Source of the DNA: Bin18 sp965242795
GTDB lineage: Bacteria; Desulfobacterota; Binatia; Bin18
Assembly: GCA_965242795.1 (NCBI GenBank)
Contig: OZ251505.1
Span: forward strand, 1,178,001 to 1,242,000
DNA: 64,000 bases
Reading direction: 5' to 3'
The first letter of the stretch is position 1. Every line of letters begins with the position of its first letter. The notes below the pieces were generated by a model, which was given only the letters and a program-made list of their open reading frames with translations, was not told where the DNA came from and ran no database searches. Shown here in pieces: positions 1 to 8,699 of this stretch. Position numbers and translations under genes: made by a program.

Positions 1-96
1 GCCGCCCCGCACGTGCACGCTGACGTCGCGCACGACCGGACGTCTCCTGTACGTCTTCCACAAGCCTCGCGCTTGCAGCAGCGGCGTCTCATTCAC
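1..96 (-). CDS. lptB: LPS export ABC transporter ATPase LptB (partial, N-terminus only)
   Basis: Only the first 32 codons lie in the window; the gene continues beyond base 1. A GTG start at 94-96 opens a frame reading VNETPLLQARGLWKTYRRRP, the usual opening of LptB and other ABC ATPases (first beta strand and the aromatic that stacks on adenine). The Walker motifs are outside the window. LptB is the cytoplasmic ATPase that, with LptFG and LptC, drives LPS extraction from the inner membrane. It follows lptA by 38 bases on the same strand, the standard lptC-lptA-lptB order. An ATG four bases inside is out of frame, so GTG is the likely start. Identification rests mainly on position plus this short N-terminus. 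Confidence 0.82.
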   Translation of the reverse strand, partial: MNETPLLQARGLWKTYRRRPVVRDVSVHVRGG

Positions 97-134
97 GGCG
101 GCGCACCTTGCGGGGACCGAGGAACGCGGGCGCG

Positions 135-731
135 TCACTCGGGGGTGAGGAACATCTGCGCGCGGCGCTTGCCCCGGCCGCCTTTGACGACGCTGCGCTG
201 CTCGTCCAGGAACACGGTGACCACGTCGCCCGTGACCCGGTTGACCCCCTCCTGCAGGACGACGTTGCCGCGCAGCGTGACGGTGCGCTTCCGTTCGTTG
301 AAGACGGCCGTGTTGCTGGTCGCCCGCCGGCCGTTGGACGTGATTTCGACGCCGCCCTCGGCCGTGATGCTCCTGAGCCGCTGGCGGCTCGACGCGCCGG
401 TCCCGGAGACCGGGGCGTGGTTGGCCGCGCCGTTTTCGTACAGCACGGTCAGCCGGTCGCTCTTGATGCTCATGTCGCCCTGGGTGACGAGCACGTCCCC
501 GAGATAGCGGACGCGCTGTTCTTCGTGGAGAAACTCCAGCCCGTTCGAGCGGATGTGGATCGGGTCGTCCCGGGACGACAGCGAAAACGAATCGGCGAGC
601 GTACCGTTCGACTCCGCGGCGGACGCGGGCGGGTCTTCGGCGGTGGGCGCAGGGGGTTGGCCGAAGGCCGGCACGGCCAGCACCAGCGCCGCGGCCGCCA
701 CTGTTCCGCGGCCTTCGCGTCCCGGGCGCAT
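135..731 (-). CDS. lptA: LPS transport periplasmic protein LptA
   Basis: 198 residues. An N-terminal signal peptide (hydrophobic VAAAALVLAVPAFG, about residues 10-24) precedes an OstA/LptA jelly-roll domain (about 50-190) with the typical alternating pattern IHIRSNGLEF, VLVTQGDM and ITAEGGVEI. LptA forms the periplasmic bridge that carries LPS from LptC to the outer-membrane LptD. The ATG at 729-731 overlaps the lptC stop (ATGA), so the two are translationally coupled. Family length is about 170-200 residues, so the protein is complete. The C-terminus is basic (KGGRGKRRAQ), which is common in the family. Confidence 0.9.
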   Translation of the reverse strand: MRPGREGRGTVAAAALVLAVPAFGQPPAPTAEDPPASAAESNGTLADSFSLSSRDDPIHIRSNGLEFLHEEQRVRYLGDVLVTQGDMSIKSDRLTVLYENGAANHAPVSGTGASSRQRLRSITAEGGVEITSNGRRATSNTAVFNERKRTVTLRGNVVLQEGVNRVTGDVVTVFLDEQRSVVKGGRGKRRAQMFLTPE

Positions 732-1351
732 CAGCCGACCTTTCGGGTGACCGTCGTGCGGACGTCCGCGTCGAGGACCAGCCGTTTGGTGTCCACGGCC
801 ACGGAATAGCCGCGGCCCGCGGCCGTGAAGCCCTCGCCGACCACGTTCAACGTGCCGTCCGACACGATGGTGTTGTCGTGATGGTCGTACACGGCCCGGT
901 TCGTGGTGAACGACACGTCGCCGACCTGCATGCGCAGGTCGCCGTCCAGCTCGATGCGGACCAGGTCCTGGGTTTCCTCGTGCAGATGGATCGTCCCCTC
1001 GCGGCAGTGCAACTCGACGGTCTCGCCGTCCTGGAAGTAGAGCGAGATTTCGGGGGAGTCGATGACCACGGTATTGGAGTCGGTCAGATAGCGGGCCTGC
1101 CGGGCGGCGATCTCCCAGACTTTCTTGCCGTCCTTCATCTTGATGCGGCGGAACTCGGACATGCGCTGGGTGACGGCCCCGTCCGGCCCGGCGATTTCGT
1201 CGAGGAGTTGGCGGGTTTCCGCGTCGTGCCGCAGCCGCGCGCCGAGATAGCCGAGCACGACGATGACGACGAGCACGCTGATGCCCAGCACGAAACGGAT
1301 CTGATTGCGGCCCACGCGCGCCTCCCTGAACGACGCAAAACAATCTAACAC
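731..1351 (-). CDS. lptC: LPS export system protein LptC
   Basis: 206 residues. A single N-terminal membrane anchor (about residues 19-38, IRFVLGISVLVVIVVLGYLG) is followed by a periplasmic LptC beta domain with MKDGKKVWEIAARQARYL and VFTTN-like strands. LptC is anchored in the inner membrane with LptBFG and passes LPS to LptA. It is the first gene after kdsA in this operon, but a 446-base repeat-bearing gap separates it from kdsA, where many related operons carry kdsD and kdsC. The stop overlaps the lptA start by four bases. The start used is the first in-frame codon, and a few residues either way are possible. Confidence 0.88.
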   Translation of the reverse strand: MLDCFASFREARVGRNQIRFVLGISVLVVIVVLGYLGARLRHDAETRQLLDEIAGPDGAVTQRMSEFRRIKMKDGKKVWEIAARQARYLTDSNTVVIDSPEISLYFQDGETVELHCREGTIHLHEETQDLVRIELDGDLRMQVGDVSFTTNRAVYDHHDNTIVSDGTLNVVGEGFTAAGRGYSVAVDTKRLVLDADVRTTVTRKVG

Positions 1352-1797
1352 TTCTCGACCGGACGAACCACAATATGCGCAAACGGCGCGGACAGGAAGC
1401 GGGGGCGGGGATGGAGAGTGCGCCGATTCCGAAATTCCTGGAAATTACATACGAGAGTTCCCGTGTACGTTATGATCCCCTTCGACCTTATCGACACCCT
1501 TCGACAAGCTCAGGGAACAATATCGAGGCACCGCAAGCCCAGGGACCTTCCCATCCCCAAGTTCGTCGAGCCTGCGATGTGTGTCGAGCTTGCGGTGTCC
1601 TGAGCTTGTCGAAGGATCGAAACTTCGAAACGAACCCCGATGTCATCTCGACCTTCACACCCTATCCGTGGCCCTTCGACTCTTCGACAAGCTCGGAGTC
1701 CAGTCCGTCAGCTCGTCGAAACGGGCGAGGGATCAAGAGTGTAATTCCCGAATTTTTCCCCGCCGGGGAATGGTCTCCGCGCGTAGGGGCAGGTTAT
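1352..1797. mobile_element. Intergenic MITE-like repeat with terminal inverted repeats (core 1440-1748)
   Basis: No gene is seen in this 446-base gap. It contains an element bounded by inverted ends: GGAAATTACATACGAGAG at 1440-1457 and, in inverse orientation, AAGAGTGTAATTCC ending at 1748. Between them are several head-to-head hemi-units of the family CCTTCGACAAGCTCAGG (for example 1498-1514 and 1602-1617) and a conserved module CGAACCCCGATGTCATCTCG near 1632. The same ends and modules recur at 22274-22612. The unit has no coding capacity and looks like a non-autonomous transposable repeat. Its site is where kdsD/kdsC are often found in comparable operons. Confidence 0.6.
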
Positions 1798-2658
1798 TCA
1801 TCCCGCGGGGTGCACCTGCAGATCCTTGACCAGCCCGTCGAGCGCCATCAGCGTGCGCAGCAACGCCTCCAGCCGGTCGAGCGGAAAGACGGTCGCCTTG
1901 TCGCTCAGCGCACGCTCCGGTTCCTCGTGGACCTCCATGAACAGGCCGTCCACGCCCGCGGCCACGGCCGCGCGCGCCAGCGGGGCGATGAACTCGCGCT
2001 GACCGCCGGACGCGCCGCCCAGGCCGCCGGGGAGTTGCACGCTGTGCGTGGCGTCGAACACGACCGGATAGCCGGTCTGCGCCAGAATGGTCAGCGACCG
2101 CAGGTCCGACACCAGATTGTTGTATCCGAACGAGACCCCGCGCTCGGTCAGCAGAATGCGCGGGTTGCCGGTCGAGGCGACCTTCTCGGCGACGTAGCGC
2201 ATGTCGTGCGGTGCCAGGAACTGCCCCTTCTTGACATTGACGGGCCGCCCGCTGCGGCCGGCGGCCAGCAGCAGGTCGGTCTGGCGGCACAGAAACGCCG
2301 GGATCTGGATCACGTCGGCGACCTCCGCGGCCGCGGCGACCTCCGCCGGCGCATGCACGTCGGTGAGCAGCGGTACGCCGACCTCGCGCTTGACCCGCGC
2401 CAGCACGGACAACCCTTCGTCCACGCCCAAGCCGCGGAACGCGTCGAGCGACGAACGGTTGGCCTTGTCGTACGACGACTTATAGACGAACGGGACGCCC
2501 AGGCGGTCGGTCAGCATCCGCAGCGCCTCGGCGTGCCGGACGGCCGATTCGAAACTCTCGACCACGCACGGCCCGGCGATCAGCACGAACGGATGGTTGC
2601 CGCCGAACGTCAGGGGGCCGACCGAAACACCGGGCGGCGAAACTGCCCGCGCGTTCAC
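1798..2658 (-). CDS. kdsA: 3-deoxy-8-phosphooctulonate (Kdo-8-P) synthase, metal-dependent type
   Basis: 286 residues. It condenses phosphoenolpyruvate with arabinose-5-phosphate to Kdo-8-phosphate in LPS core synthesis (cytoplasm). A TIM-barrel DAHP/KDO8P synthase fold is evident from VYKSSYDKANRSS, LLTDVHAP, NVKKGQFLAP, ERGVSFGYN and FDATHSVQLPG. The N-terminal motif is AGPCVVES with Cys31. In the family, Cys here marks the metal-dependent class (Aquifex type), whereas E. coli-type enzymes have Asn. The GTG start at 2656-2658 overlaps the pyrG stop (GTGA), which fixes the start better than the longer open frame running into pyrG. It is in an operon with pyrG upstream. Confidence 0.95.
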   Translation of the reverse strand: MNARAVSPPGVSVGPLTFGGNHPFVLIAGPCVVESFESAVRHAEALRMLTDRLGVPFVYKSSYDKANRSSLDAFRGLGVDEGLSVLARVKREVGVPLLTDVHAPAEVAAAAEVADVIQIPAFLCRQTDLLLAAGRSGRPVNVKKGQFLAPHDMRYVAEKVASTGNPRILLTERGVSFGYNNLVSDLRSLTILAQTGYPVVFDATHSVQLPGGLGGASGGQREFIAPLARAAVAAGVDGLFMEVHEEPERALSDKATVFPLDRLEALLRTLMALDGLVKDLQVHPAG

Positions 2659-4322
2659 GCTCGCGCCTCCTCCGCGGGCCGGACTTCCGGCTGCCCGGCC
2701 GCGGCGTGCCGGCGTATGCCGGCGCGGACGAAACCGCTGAACAAGGGGTGACACGCGAACGGCCGCGACGCGAACTCGGGGTGGAACTGCACGCCGATGA
2801 ACCAGGGGTGGGTGTGCAACTCGACGGCCTCGACCAGGCGGCGGTCGGGCGACAGGCCGCTGAAGACCATGCCGTGGGCGGCGAACACCTCGCGGTAGGC
2901 GTTGTTGAACTCGTAGCGGTGGCGGTGGCGTTCGGCCACCTCAGACCGCTGATAGACGCGGCGCGCCAAGCTGTCGTCGGCCAGCACGCACGGATAGGCG
3001 CCCAGCCGCATGGTGCCGCCCTTGTCCACGACCTCGCGCTGCTCGTCCATGAGCGCGATGACCGGGTCGGGCGTCCCGTCGTCCACCTCGGTGGAATGCG
3101 CCCGCTCCAGGCCGCACACGTGGCGGGCGAACTCGACGACCGCCATCTGCATGCCGAAACAGATGCCCAGGAACGGCACGCCGTTTTCGCGCGCGTGGCG
3201 CACCGCGGCGATCTTCCCCTCCACCCCGCGCTGGCCGAACCCCATCGGCACCAGGACCGCGTCGGCGCGCAGCAGGGATTCGGGCGGAGCCGCATTTTCG
3301 AGGCGCTCGGAATCGATGTGCGCGACGTCGACGCGGCACGTGTTGGCGAAGCCGCCGTGGGCGAGCGCCTCGTTGATGCTCTTGTAGGAATCGACCAGTT
3401 CGACGTACTTGCCGACCATCGCGACGCGCACCCGCCGGTCCGGGTGGTGGAAGGTATGGGTGATCTTCTCCCAGCGGCGCAGGTCGGGCGCGCCGGTCCA
3501 GATATTCAGTTTTTCGACGATGCGTTCGTCCAGCCCCTCCTGGTGGAACACGAGCGGCACCTCGTACACGCAGTCCACGTCCTTGGCGGTGATCACCGCG
3601 CTCTGGTCCACGTTGCAGAAGTGGGCGATCTTGGCCTTGACCTGCGCATCCAGATAGCGGTCGGTGCGACACAGCAGCAGGTCGGGCTGGATGCCCAGAC
3701 TGGTCAGTTCCTTGACGCTGTGTTGGGTGGGCTTGGTCTTGAGTTCGCCGGCCGCGGCGATGAACGGCACCAGCGTCAGGTGCACGTACAGGACGTGCTC
3801 CTTGCCCCAGTCCCAGCGGAACTGGCGGATCGCTTCCAGGAACGGGAGGCTTTCGATGTCGCCCACGGTGCCGCCGACCTCGCAGATGGCGACGTCGAAC
3901 CCCTCGGCCGCGGCCAGGATGCGGCGTTTGATCTCGTCGGTGACGTGCGGGATGACCTGCACGGTGCCGCCCAGATAGTCGCCGCGGCGTTCGCGGCCGA
4001 TCACCGCGTCGTACACTTGGCCGGTCGTGAAACTGTTCTTGCGCGTCATGCGCGTGGAGACGTACCGCTCGTAGTGGCCGAGATCGAGATCGGTTTCGGC
4101 CCCGTCGTCGGTGACGAAGACCTCGCCGTGCTGGAACGGGTTCATCGTGCCTGGGTCCACGTTGATGTACGGGTCCATCTTGAGCAGCGTGACCGCCAAG
4201 CCGCGGCTCTCCAGCAGGCCGCCGACCGACGCCGCGGCCAAGCCCTTGCCGAGCGAGGACACGACCCCGCCGGTGACGAAGATGAACTTCGTCTTCCGCC
4301 CCTGCTTGCCGACGTTGCTCAT
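2655..4322 (-). CDS. pyrG: CTP synthase
   Basis: 555 residues, normal length. It makes CTP from UTP with glutamine as nitrogen donor. The N-terminal synthetase domain (about 1-275) begins KFIFVTGGVVSSLGKGLAAA with MDPYINVDPGTMNPFQHGEV. The C-terminal class I glutamine amidotransferase domain (about 300-540) has the nucleophile motif FLGICFGMQ and the HPEFASRP end. CTP is needed for CMP-Kdo, which explains its place between kdsB and kdsA, a common arrangement. The stop overlaps the kdsA GTG start. A 106-base gap carrying a heptamer array separates it from kdsB. Confidence 0.97.
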   Translation of the reverse strand: MSNVGKQGRKTKFIFVTGGVVSSLGKGLAAASVGGLLESRGLAVTLLKMDPYINVDPGTMNPFQHGEVFVTDDGAETDLDLGHYERYVSTRMTRKNSFTTGQVYDAVIGRERRGDYLGGTVQVIPHVTDEIKRRILAAAEGFDVAICEVGGTVGDIESLPFLEAIRQFRWDWGKEHVLYVHLTLVPFIAAAGELKTKPTQHSVKELTSLGIQPDLLLCRTDRYLDAQVKAKIAHFCNVDQSAVITAKDVDCVYEVPLVFHQEGLDERIVEKLNIWTGAPDLRRWEKITHTFHHPDRRVRVAMVGKYVELVDSYKSINEALAHGGFANTCRVDVAHIDSERLENAAPPESLLRADAVLVPMGFGQRGVEGKIAAVRHARENGVPFLGICFGMQMAVVEFARHVCGLERAHSTEVDDGTPDPVIALMDEQREVVDKGGTMRLGAYPCVLADDSLARRVYQRSEVAERHRHRYEFNNAYREVFAAHGMVFSGLSPDRRLVEAVELHTHPWFIGVQFHPEFASRPFACHPLFSGFVRAGIRRHAAAGQPEVRPAEEARA

Positions 4323-4408
4323 GATCGTGTCCCGCTTCCTCGTTCCTCACGCTCCTTGCGCCATAAGCGTTGCTTCGCTCGGCCTGCCGCAAGTCGTCGA
4401 AGTCCTAC

Positions 4409-4443
4409 TAGTCACTAGCCACAAACCACTATCCACCAGCCAT
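4409..4443. repeat. Degenerate DNA heptamer array (five units, NNNCCAC type)
   Basis: Plus-strand units are TAGTCAC, TAGCCAC, AAACCAC, TATCCAC and CAGCCAT, five consecutive 7-mers without spacers. The array overlaps the last four sense codons and the TAG stop of kdsB and runs into the kdsB-pyrG gap. Similar arrays are at 35140-35174 and 44461-44502. The pattern resembles the heptanucleotide short tandem repeats (STRR) known in cyanobacteria, though the consensus differs. Confidence 0.65.
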
Positions 4444-5166
4444 CGCCTCCTCCGCCCGCCGCAGATCCTGTGGGGTATCGACTTCGACCGTCGGCCGCTC
4501 CGTATCGGTCACGCAGATCTTGTACCCCCATTCCAGGGCGCGGAGTTGCTCCAGCTTTTCCGCCCGTTCGAGGGGGGTGGGCGGCAGTTCCGTGAACCGG
4601 AGCAGGAAGTCCTTGCGATAGACGTACAGGCCGACGTGACGCTGCCCCAGCACGCCGTCCGCGGCGGGGTCTCCATCGCGGCGGCACGGCAGCGGGCTGC
4701 GCGAAAAATACAGCGCGAATCCGCGCCGGTCGGTGACGACCTTGACCACGTTCGGATTCCGCCACTCCCCTTCGTCGGAGACCGGCGTCTGGACCGTCGC
4801 CATGTCGGCTTCGGGCGACTGCTGCAAGCGTCGCACGGCATCGCCGATCATATCCGGCGGAAAGAACGGCAGGTCGCCCTGCACGTTTACCACGATGTCC
4901 GCGGCGAGCGGTTCGGCCGCCTCGGCCAGCCGGTCCGTACCGGTCGCATGGTCGGGGCTAGTCATGACGGCTTCGCCCCCGAAGCCCCGCACCGTCCGCA
5001 CGATGCGGTCGTCGTCCGTAGCGACCAGGATGCGGCTCAACCCCGGCACGCGCCGGGTCTGCTCATAGACGTGCCGGATCATGGGTTTGCCGCGCAGCCG
5101 GGCGAGCGGTTTACCCGGGAAGCGCGTCGAGCCGTAACGGGCGGGGATGATGGCGATAACCGACAC
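4429..5166 (-). CDS. kdsB: CMP-Kdo synthetase (3-deoxy-manno-octulosonate cytidylyltransferase)
   Basis: 245 residues. It activates Kdo with CTP to CMP-Kdo for lipid A core assembly. The nucleotidyltransferase signature AIIPARYGSTRFPGKPLA is at the N-terminus, followed by DDDRI, TGTDRLAEA, NVQGDLPF and the C-terminal VDTPQDLRRAEE, all typical. The GTG at 5164-5166 gives the family-typical start four residues before the AIIPARY strand; the open frame extends 26 codons further without family resemblance. It is the first gene of the kdsB-pyrG-kdsA-lptCAB block. The 3' end is embedded in a heptamer repeat. Confidence 0.94.
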   Translation of the reverse strand: MSVIAIIPARYGSTRFPGKPLARLRGKPMIRHVYEQTRRVPGLSRILVATDDDRIVRTVRGFGGEAVMTSPDHATGTDRLAEAAEPLAADIVVNVQGDLPFFPPDMIGDAVRRLQQSPEADMATVQTPVSDEGEWRNPNVVKVVTDRRGFALYFSRSPLPCRRDGDPAADGVLGQRHVGLYVYRKDFLLRFTELPPTPLERAEKLEQLRALEWGYKICVTDTERPTVEVDTPQDLRRAEEAMAGG

Positions 5167-5945
5167 GAGGGGGAACCCTTGCAACCGTGGCAGGCCGGCG
5201 GCTGGTCGGGAAGGGACTATACGGCACGGCCCGCACACCGTCAAACCAACGCCTCTGCCGGTAGTACGTCGGCCTCCTTGTTTCCCTCCCCTTCGCCCTT
5301 TCGACCCCCTTCGACAAGCTCAGGACAAGGCACCGCAGGTTTAGGGACCCTCCCATCCCCAAGTTCGTTGAGCTTGTCGAAACGAACCCCGATGACACCT
5401 CGGCCTTCGCACCCACTCCTGGCTCCTTGATAAGCTCAAGGCATCGCAGGGGCCTGTCCCTACGCACAGACCCGCTCCGTCTCCCTCATCAATTCCTCCT
5501 TACCCTATTCCGTCGCCTCGTCGGTCCCCTATCCCCCATTCCCGCCCCCTTCCGTCGTTCCCGTGAAAACGGGAATCCAGGGGAAACATGTCCCTTTCCG
5601 GCTCCGCAACGGATGCCGTAGGGGCGACCGGCCGGTCGCCCCTACTCCGAATCCGGGCGGTGAGCCAGCCGAAGAATGTCGATAGGTAGATAAAGGGAGC
5701 CGGGAAGAGGTGAATCAGACGACGACGGGAGGGGCGACGCATGCGTCGCCCCTACGATGACGACCGTCTGTCAGGGCAGGAACGCCGCGGGGTGGTCCAG
5801 TGGTACGTAGATGTTCTGAGCCACATTGACGGTGAAGAATCCACCGAGGGTGTGGAGGAAGCTACGACGGTCCGAATCTGGGCGTGGCCGCCGCGCTCTG
5901 GCGACGAAGACGACCGCGACGCCGTTGGGAGTAGCTGTCGGTCCG
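5167..5945. repeat. Repeat-filled intergenic region (several short repeat families)
   Basis: No credible gene is seen. Visible elements: a TTCGACAAGCTCAGG hemi-unit cluster with the CGAACCCCGATGACACCTCG module (about 5298-5455); an ATTCC-type hairpin CGTTCCCGTGAAAACGGGAA at 5556-5575, like Neisseria dRS3 in design; a perfect 28-base palindrome GTAGGGGCGACCGG/CCGGTCGCCCCTAC at 5618-5645; and a sister palindrome around GACGCATGCGTC at 5727-5755. Each also occurs elsewhere in the window. The bases from about 5760 to 5945 show no feature beyond low-quality open frames. Confidence 0.7.
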
Positions 5946-6437
5946 TCAATCCGTCCCTTCGGATTGTGTTGGGTGCGAACCGTCCGGTTTCTTCTCTTCG
6001 GAGGCGACATCTCCGGCCCCCGAGTCGGATTCGGTCCGATGAACTATTTGTGCGTCATGTTCGATCGGATCGGGGCCTTCTTCTATGATGTGGAAGATCC
6101 TCTCTCGAAGAGGAGCGGTGTCGATGACCCCGGTTTCTTCTACGGTCGTGAAAAATGACTTCACACCCTCAGTTTGGGTTTCTATCACGTCGGTAATGGT
6201 CTCGGAATCTATTTTGCCGATGATCCTCTGGATGGCATCGGAGATCATGAAGCCGACGCTGGCCTTGTTGGGCACGGCGAGGATCGAGAGGATGGCCGAC
6301 AAGACCGTATCTTGATACTGCCTGAGTTCGTCGTTACCGAAGATTTGCGGAAGATACCGAAACCCGACGTAAGCCGAAAGTACTGTTTGGAAAAGGAGAA
6401 TGCAGGCGAGGGCAAACGTCTCGTCATCCCCGTTCAT
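5946..6437 (-). CDS. Hypothetical small membrane protein
   Basis: 163 residues; I do not recognise a family. Residues about 5-30 (TFALACILLFQTVLSAYVGFRYL) form one hydrophobic segment, and a second weaker one follows (AILSILAVPN). The rest is predicted soluble and acidic, with a low-complexity charged tail (SDSGAGDVASEEKKPDGSHP). Base composition is less GC-rich than the envelope genes, suggesting recent acquisition. No strong Shine-Dalgarno precedes the ATG at 6435-6437. It is alone between repeat regions. It might be a real orphan gene or a chance frame; amino-acid composition and the membrane segment favour a gene. Confidence 0.5.
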   Translation of the reverse strand: MNGDDETFALACILLFQTVLSAYVGFRYLPQIFGNDELRQYQDTVLSAILSILAVPNKASVGFMISDAIQRIIGKIDSETITDVIETQTEGVKSFFTTVEETGVIDTAPLRERIFHIIEEGPDPIEHDAQIVHRTESDSGAGDVASEEKKPDGSHPTQSEGTD

Positions 6438-6668
6438 GTCTAAGGCGTTCGAAAGAGCTTCGAGAAAAGCGATGAGGACCCGATGAAGATGCTCTTGGCC
6501 ACGGCAGCTTTTCTCGATTTTCCTCGCCGCTTCTTCTTTTTCTCGGCTATAGTTTCGATTCCTTTCCTGAAAAAGACTGCTGAGATCTGCGTCAACACCC
6601 GCTGTTCCAAAGGCCCATAACCGTATCTGTCGACCCCCAGGGGGTCCCGGCTACGATTGCCCTACTCC

Positions 6669-7238
6669 CTAAAACAACTCGTCCTTCCCCCCGGAAAGTT
6701 TGATGGCGTGAGTCAGGGCTTTTTGTACTCTTTCCGCATCACCTGGAGATACACGAAGTACGATTTCCCCCTGCCTCGTAGTCGTACTGGAATTCCGACC
6801 TCCAACACTCTTTGATACACACGTCCCGCGAGCGCAAGTTGCTCTAACCCTCAATACGCTAGCGGAATGAGGAATCCCTACAAAAGGATCCCATAGTAAA
6901 CTAGTCTCTTGCTCCGTCTTTACTGTAGTTGACAAATCGCTTAATTGAAATGTGTATTCATACCGATCCCCCGAAAGATGCTTCCCCACCTGCGTAATAT
7001 AATTAACAGTTCGCCCATTCAATCTGAATATGGTATAGTCATACATAGCGTCGACGGCTTCATTGTTTAGTTTTGCCTCTATGTATTCAATAGTCTCTGC
7101 CAACGATGGTTCCGCAGCAAGAATCGGGGGGAACAAAAAAGGAACGATCAAAACCCAGAATGGGTTCACCAGATGCCGTTTCGTCAACTTGGTTGCGTGC
7201 TGCTCGACGTTCTCGGTTGCCGGTGTGTCGAGATGCAT
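6669..7238 (-). CDS. Hypothetical secreted or membrane-anchored protein
   Basis: 189 residues, family not recognised. After a polar N-terminus there is a hydrophobic stretch LVNPFWVLIVPFLFPPILAAEP (about 23-44) that could be a signal peptide cleaved after LAA or an anchor. The remainder is a predicted mixed alpha/beta domain with a Cys pair (TCARGTC). DNA here is clearly more AT-rich than the flanking genes, a sign of transfer. A second start at an internal methionine is not available, so the long N-terminus may be overpredicted. It lies between two repeat tracts with no partner gene. Confidence 0.5.
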   Translation of the reverse strand: MHLDTPATENVEQHATKLTKRHLVNPFWVLIVPFLFPPILAAEPSLAETIEYIEAKLNNEAVDAMYDYTIFRLNGRTVNYITQVGKHLSGDRYEYTFQLSDLSTTVKTEQETSLLWDPFVGIPHSASVLRVRATCARGTCVSKSVGGRNSSTTTRQGEIVLRVSPGDAERVQKALTHAIKLSGGKDELF

Positions 7239-7927
7239 GGTCCCTCCTATTCGAGATTGCCTTCTTCTTTGACCGTGCTCGTGCAGGGTCGCCGAGACCG
7301 GTGCCGTAGCCCCTCCACCACCCGATTCGGTATGGAACCTTCTTCCCTATCCTCAGCGGCGAACCTTCTCCCGCCGGCTCCCCGAGCCCGATCCTACACA
7401 CCGACCCGCTCCATCTCCCTCATCACTTTTCCCCATATTTTCCATCATTTCCGTGAAAACGGGAATCCAGGGGAAAATATGCCCCCTTATCCGGTCCCGC
7501 AATAGGCGTAGGGGCGAAGGGCGATGTGACATCGGGTTCGTTTCGATGTTTCGATCCTTCGACAAGCTCAGGACACCGCAAGCTCAACACATCGCGGGCT
7601 CAACGAACTTAGGGATGGGAAGATCTCTGAGCTTGCAGGGCGTTGAGCTTGGTCCCTGAACCCGGTTGGTGAGCCTGCGGTCCCTGAGCTTGTCGAAGGG
7701 AGGAACGGATATAAATAAAAATCGCGGGAAGACAATCTCGAACCGAGACATTCCCGGGTGTTGTGTAGGGGCAGGCCCCCGTGCCTGCCCTTCCCCGGCT
7801 AGGGCAACCACAGGGGGTTGCCCCTACACTTGACGCCGGGCACAGGTCCCATCCCGCCGAAGTTCCTCCCCGGCCAACCGGCATGTCCCCGTCCCGCAAT
7901 CTCTGGCTTGTCGTCAGAATCGCGGCG
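7239..7927. repeat. Composite repeat tract
   Basis: No gene is seen. From left to right: an ATTCC-type hairpin TTCCGTGAAAACGGGAA near 7450-7468; a TTCGAC-family cluster with the inverse of the CGAACCCGATGTCACATCG module (about 7525-7706); an end-like motif AATCTCGAACCGAGAC at about 7729-7744; and a GTAGGGGC element at 7765-7827 with outer arms GTAGGGGCAGG and GGTTGCCCCTAC. The last is the intact form of the element that is interrupted at 30487-30574. Confidence 0.65.
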
Positions 7928-8659
7928 TCAAACTACGCTGCTTCCCTCGGCCCGACCGACGCTGCGGCAGACCGGGCGCAGCGGACAGCTTTTACAACGT
8001 GGTTTGCGGGCAACGCAGATGGTCGCGCCCACGTCCATGATCGCCTGGTTGAACAGGTGGGCGCGGCCCTTGGGCGTGACGTGACGGGCGACCTTCCACA
8101 GTGCCGCGGGCGTCCGCTGCTCCCGCGGCAGGCCGAACACACGCCGCAGTACGCGCGCGGCGTTGGTGTCGAGAATGGCCTCGTCCCGGCGGAACGCGAG
8201 GCTGGACACCGCGCCCGCGGTATAAGGGCCGATGCCGGGCAGCTTGGCGAGTTCTTCGGCTTTGCGCGGAAACTTGCCCCGCCGTTCCTCGACGATGTGA
8301 CGGCTGGCCTTGTGCAGGTTGCGCGCCCGGGCGTAGTAGCCGAGCCCTTCCCAGGCTTCGCGCACCTGCGGTTCCTCGGCTTTGGCAAGCTCCTCCGCGG
8401 TCGGGTATCGTTTCAAGAATTTGTCGTAGTAGAGCGTGACACGCCGAACCTGCGTCTGTTGCAGCATGACCTCGGACACCAGAATGGAGTACGGGTCGCG
8501 CGTCCGCCGCCAGGGCAGGTCACGGCCATGCCGGCGATACCAGTCGATCAGCCGGCGCTGGACCGCGCGGACCGTGGCCGGATGGGCGAAGCGGGGTGCG
8601 GGCGCCTCGGACGCTTTCACGCGGGGTCTGGCGGGCGGAGGGTCTTTCCGGCGGGGCAC
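7928..8659 (-). CDS. mutY: A/G-specific adenine glycosylase, short form without the C-terminal 8-oxoG-recognition domain
   Basis: 243 residues. It removes adenine mispaired with 8-oxoguanine. The HhH-GPD glycosylase core is present: SEVMLQQTQV with the catalytic Glu, the helix-hairpin-helix LPGIGPYTAGAV, the catalytic Asp in AILDTNAARVL, and the iron-sulfur motif C-6-C-2-C-5-C (CVARKPRCKSCPLRPVC). Canonical MutY has about 350 residues with a Nudix-like C-terminal domain that recognises 8-oxoG; here the protein stops about 15 residues after the last cluster cysteine. The first 25 residues are Pro/Arg-rich. It could instead be a related mismatch glycosylase (MIG-like). It stands alone on the minus strand. 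Confidence 0.82.
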   Translation of the reverse strand: MPRRKDPPPARPRVKASEAPAPRFAHPATVRAVQRRLIDWYRRHGRDLPWRRTRDPYSILVSEVMLQQTQVRRVTLYYDKFLKRYPTAEELAKAEEPQVREAWEGLGYYARARNLHKASRHIVEERRGKFPRKAEELAKLPGIGPYTAGAVSSLAFRRDEAILDTNAARVLRRVFGLPREQRTPAALWKVARHVTPKGRAHLFNQAIMDVGATICVARKPRCKSCPLRPVCRSVGRAEGSSVV

Positions 8660-8699
8660 GGTGCCGCCCTATCTGACAGAAACCGGCGCGCGGGGGAAG

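Noticed and set aside
2706..4418. A 570-codon open frame on the plus strand opposite pyrG
   Set aside because: It is a high-GC antisense shadow of pyrG, with no recognisable domains and His/Asp/Ala/Arg-rich composition.
5741..6158. Short plus-strand open frames opposite the 163-residue hypothetical
   Set aside because: They overlap repeat palindromes or run antisense to a frame with a credible membrane segment, and have no ribosome site.
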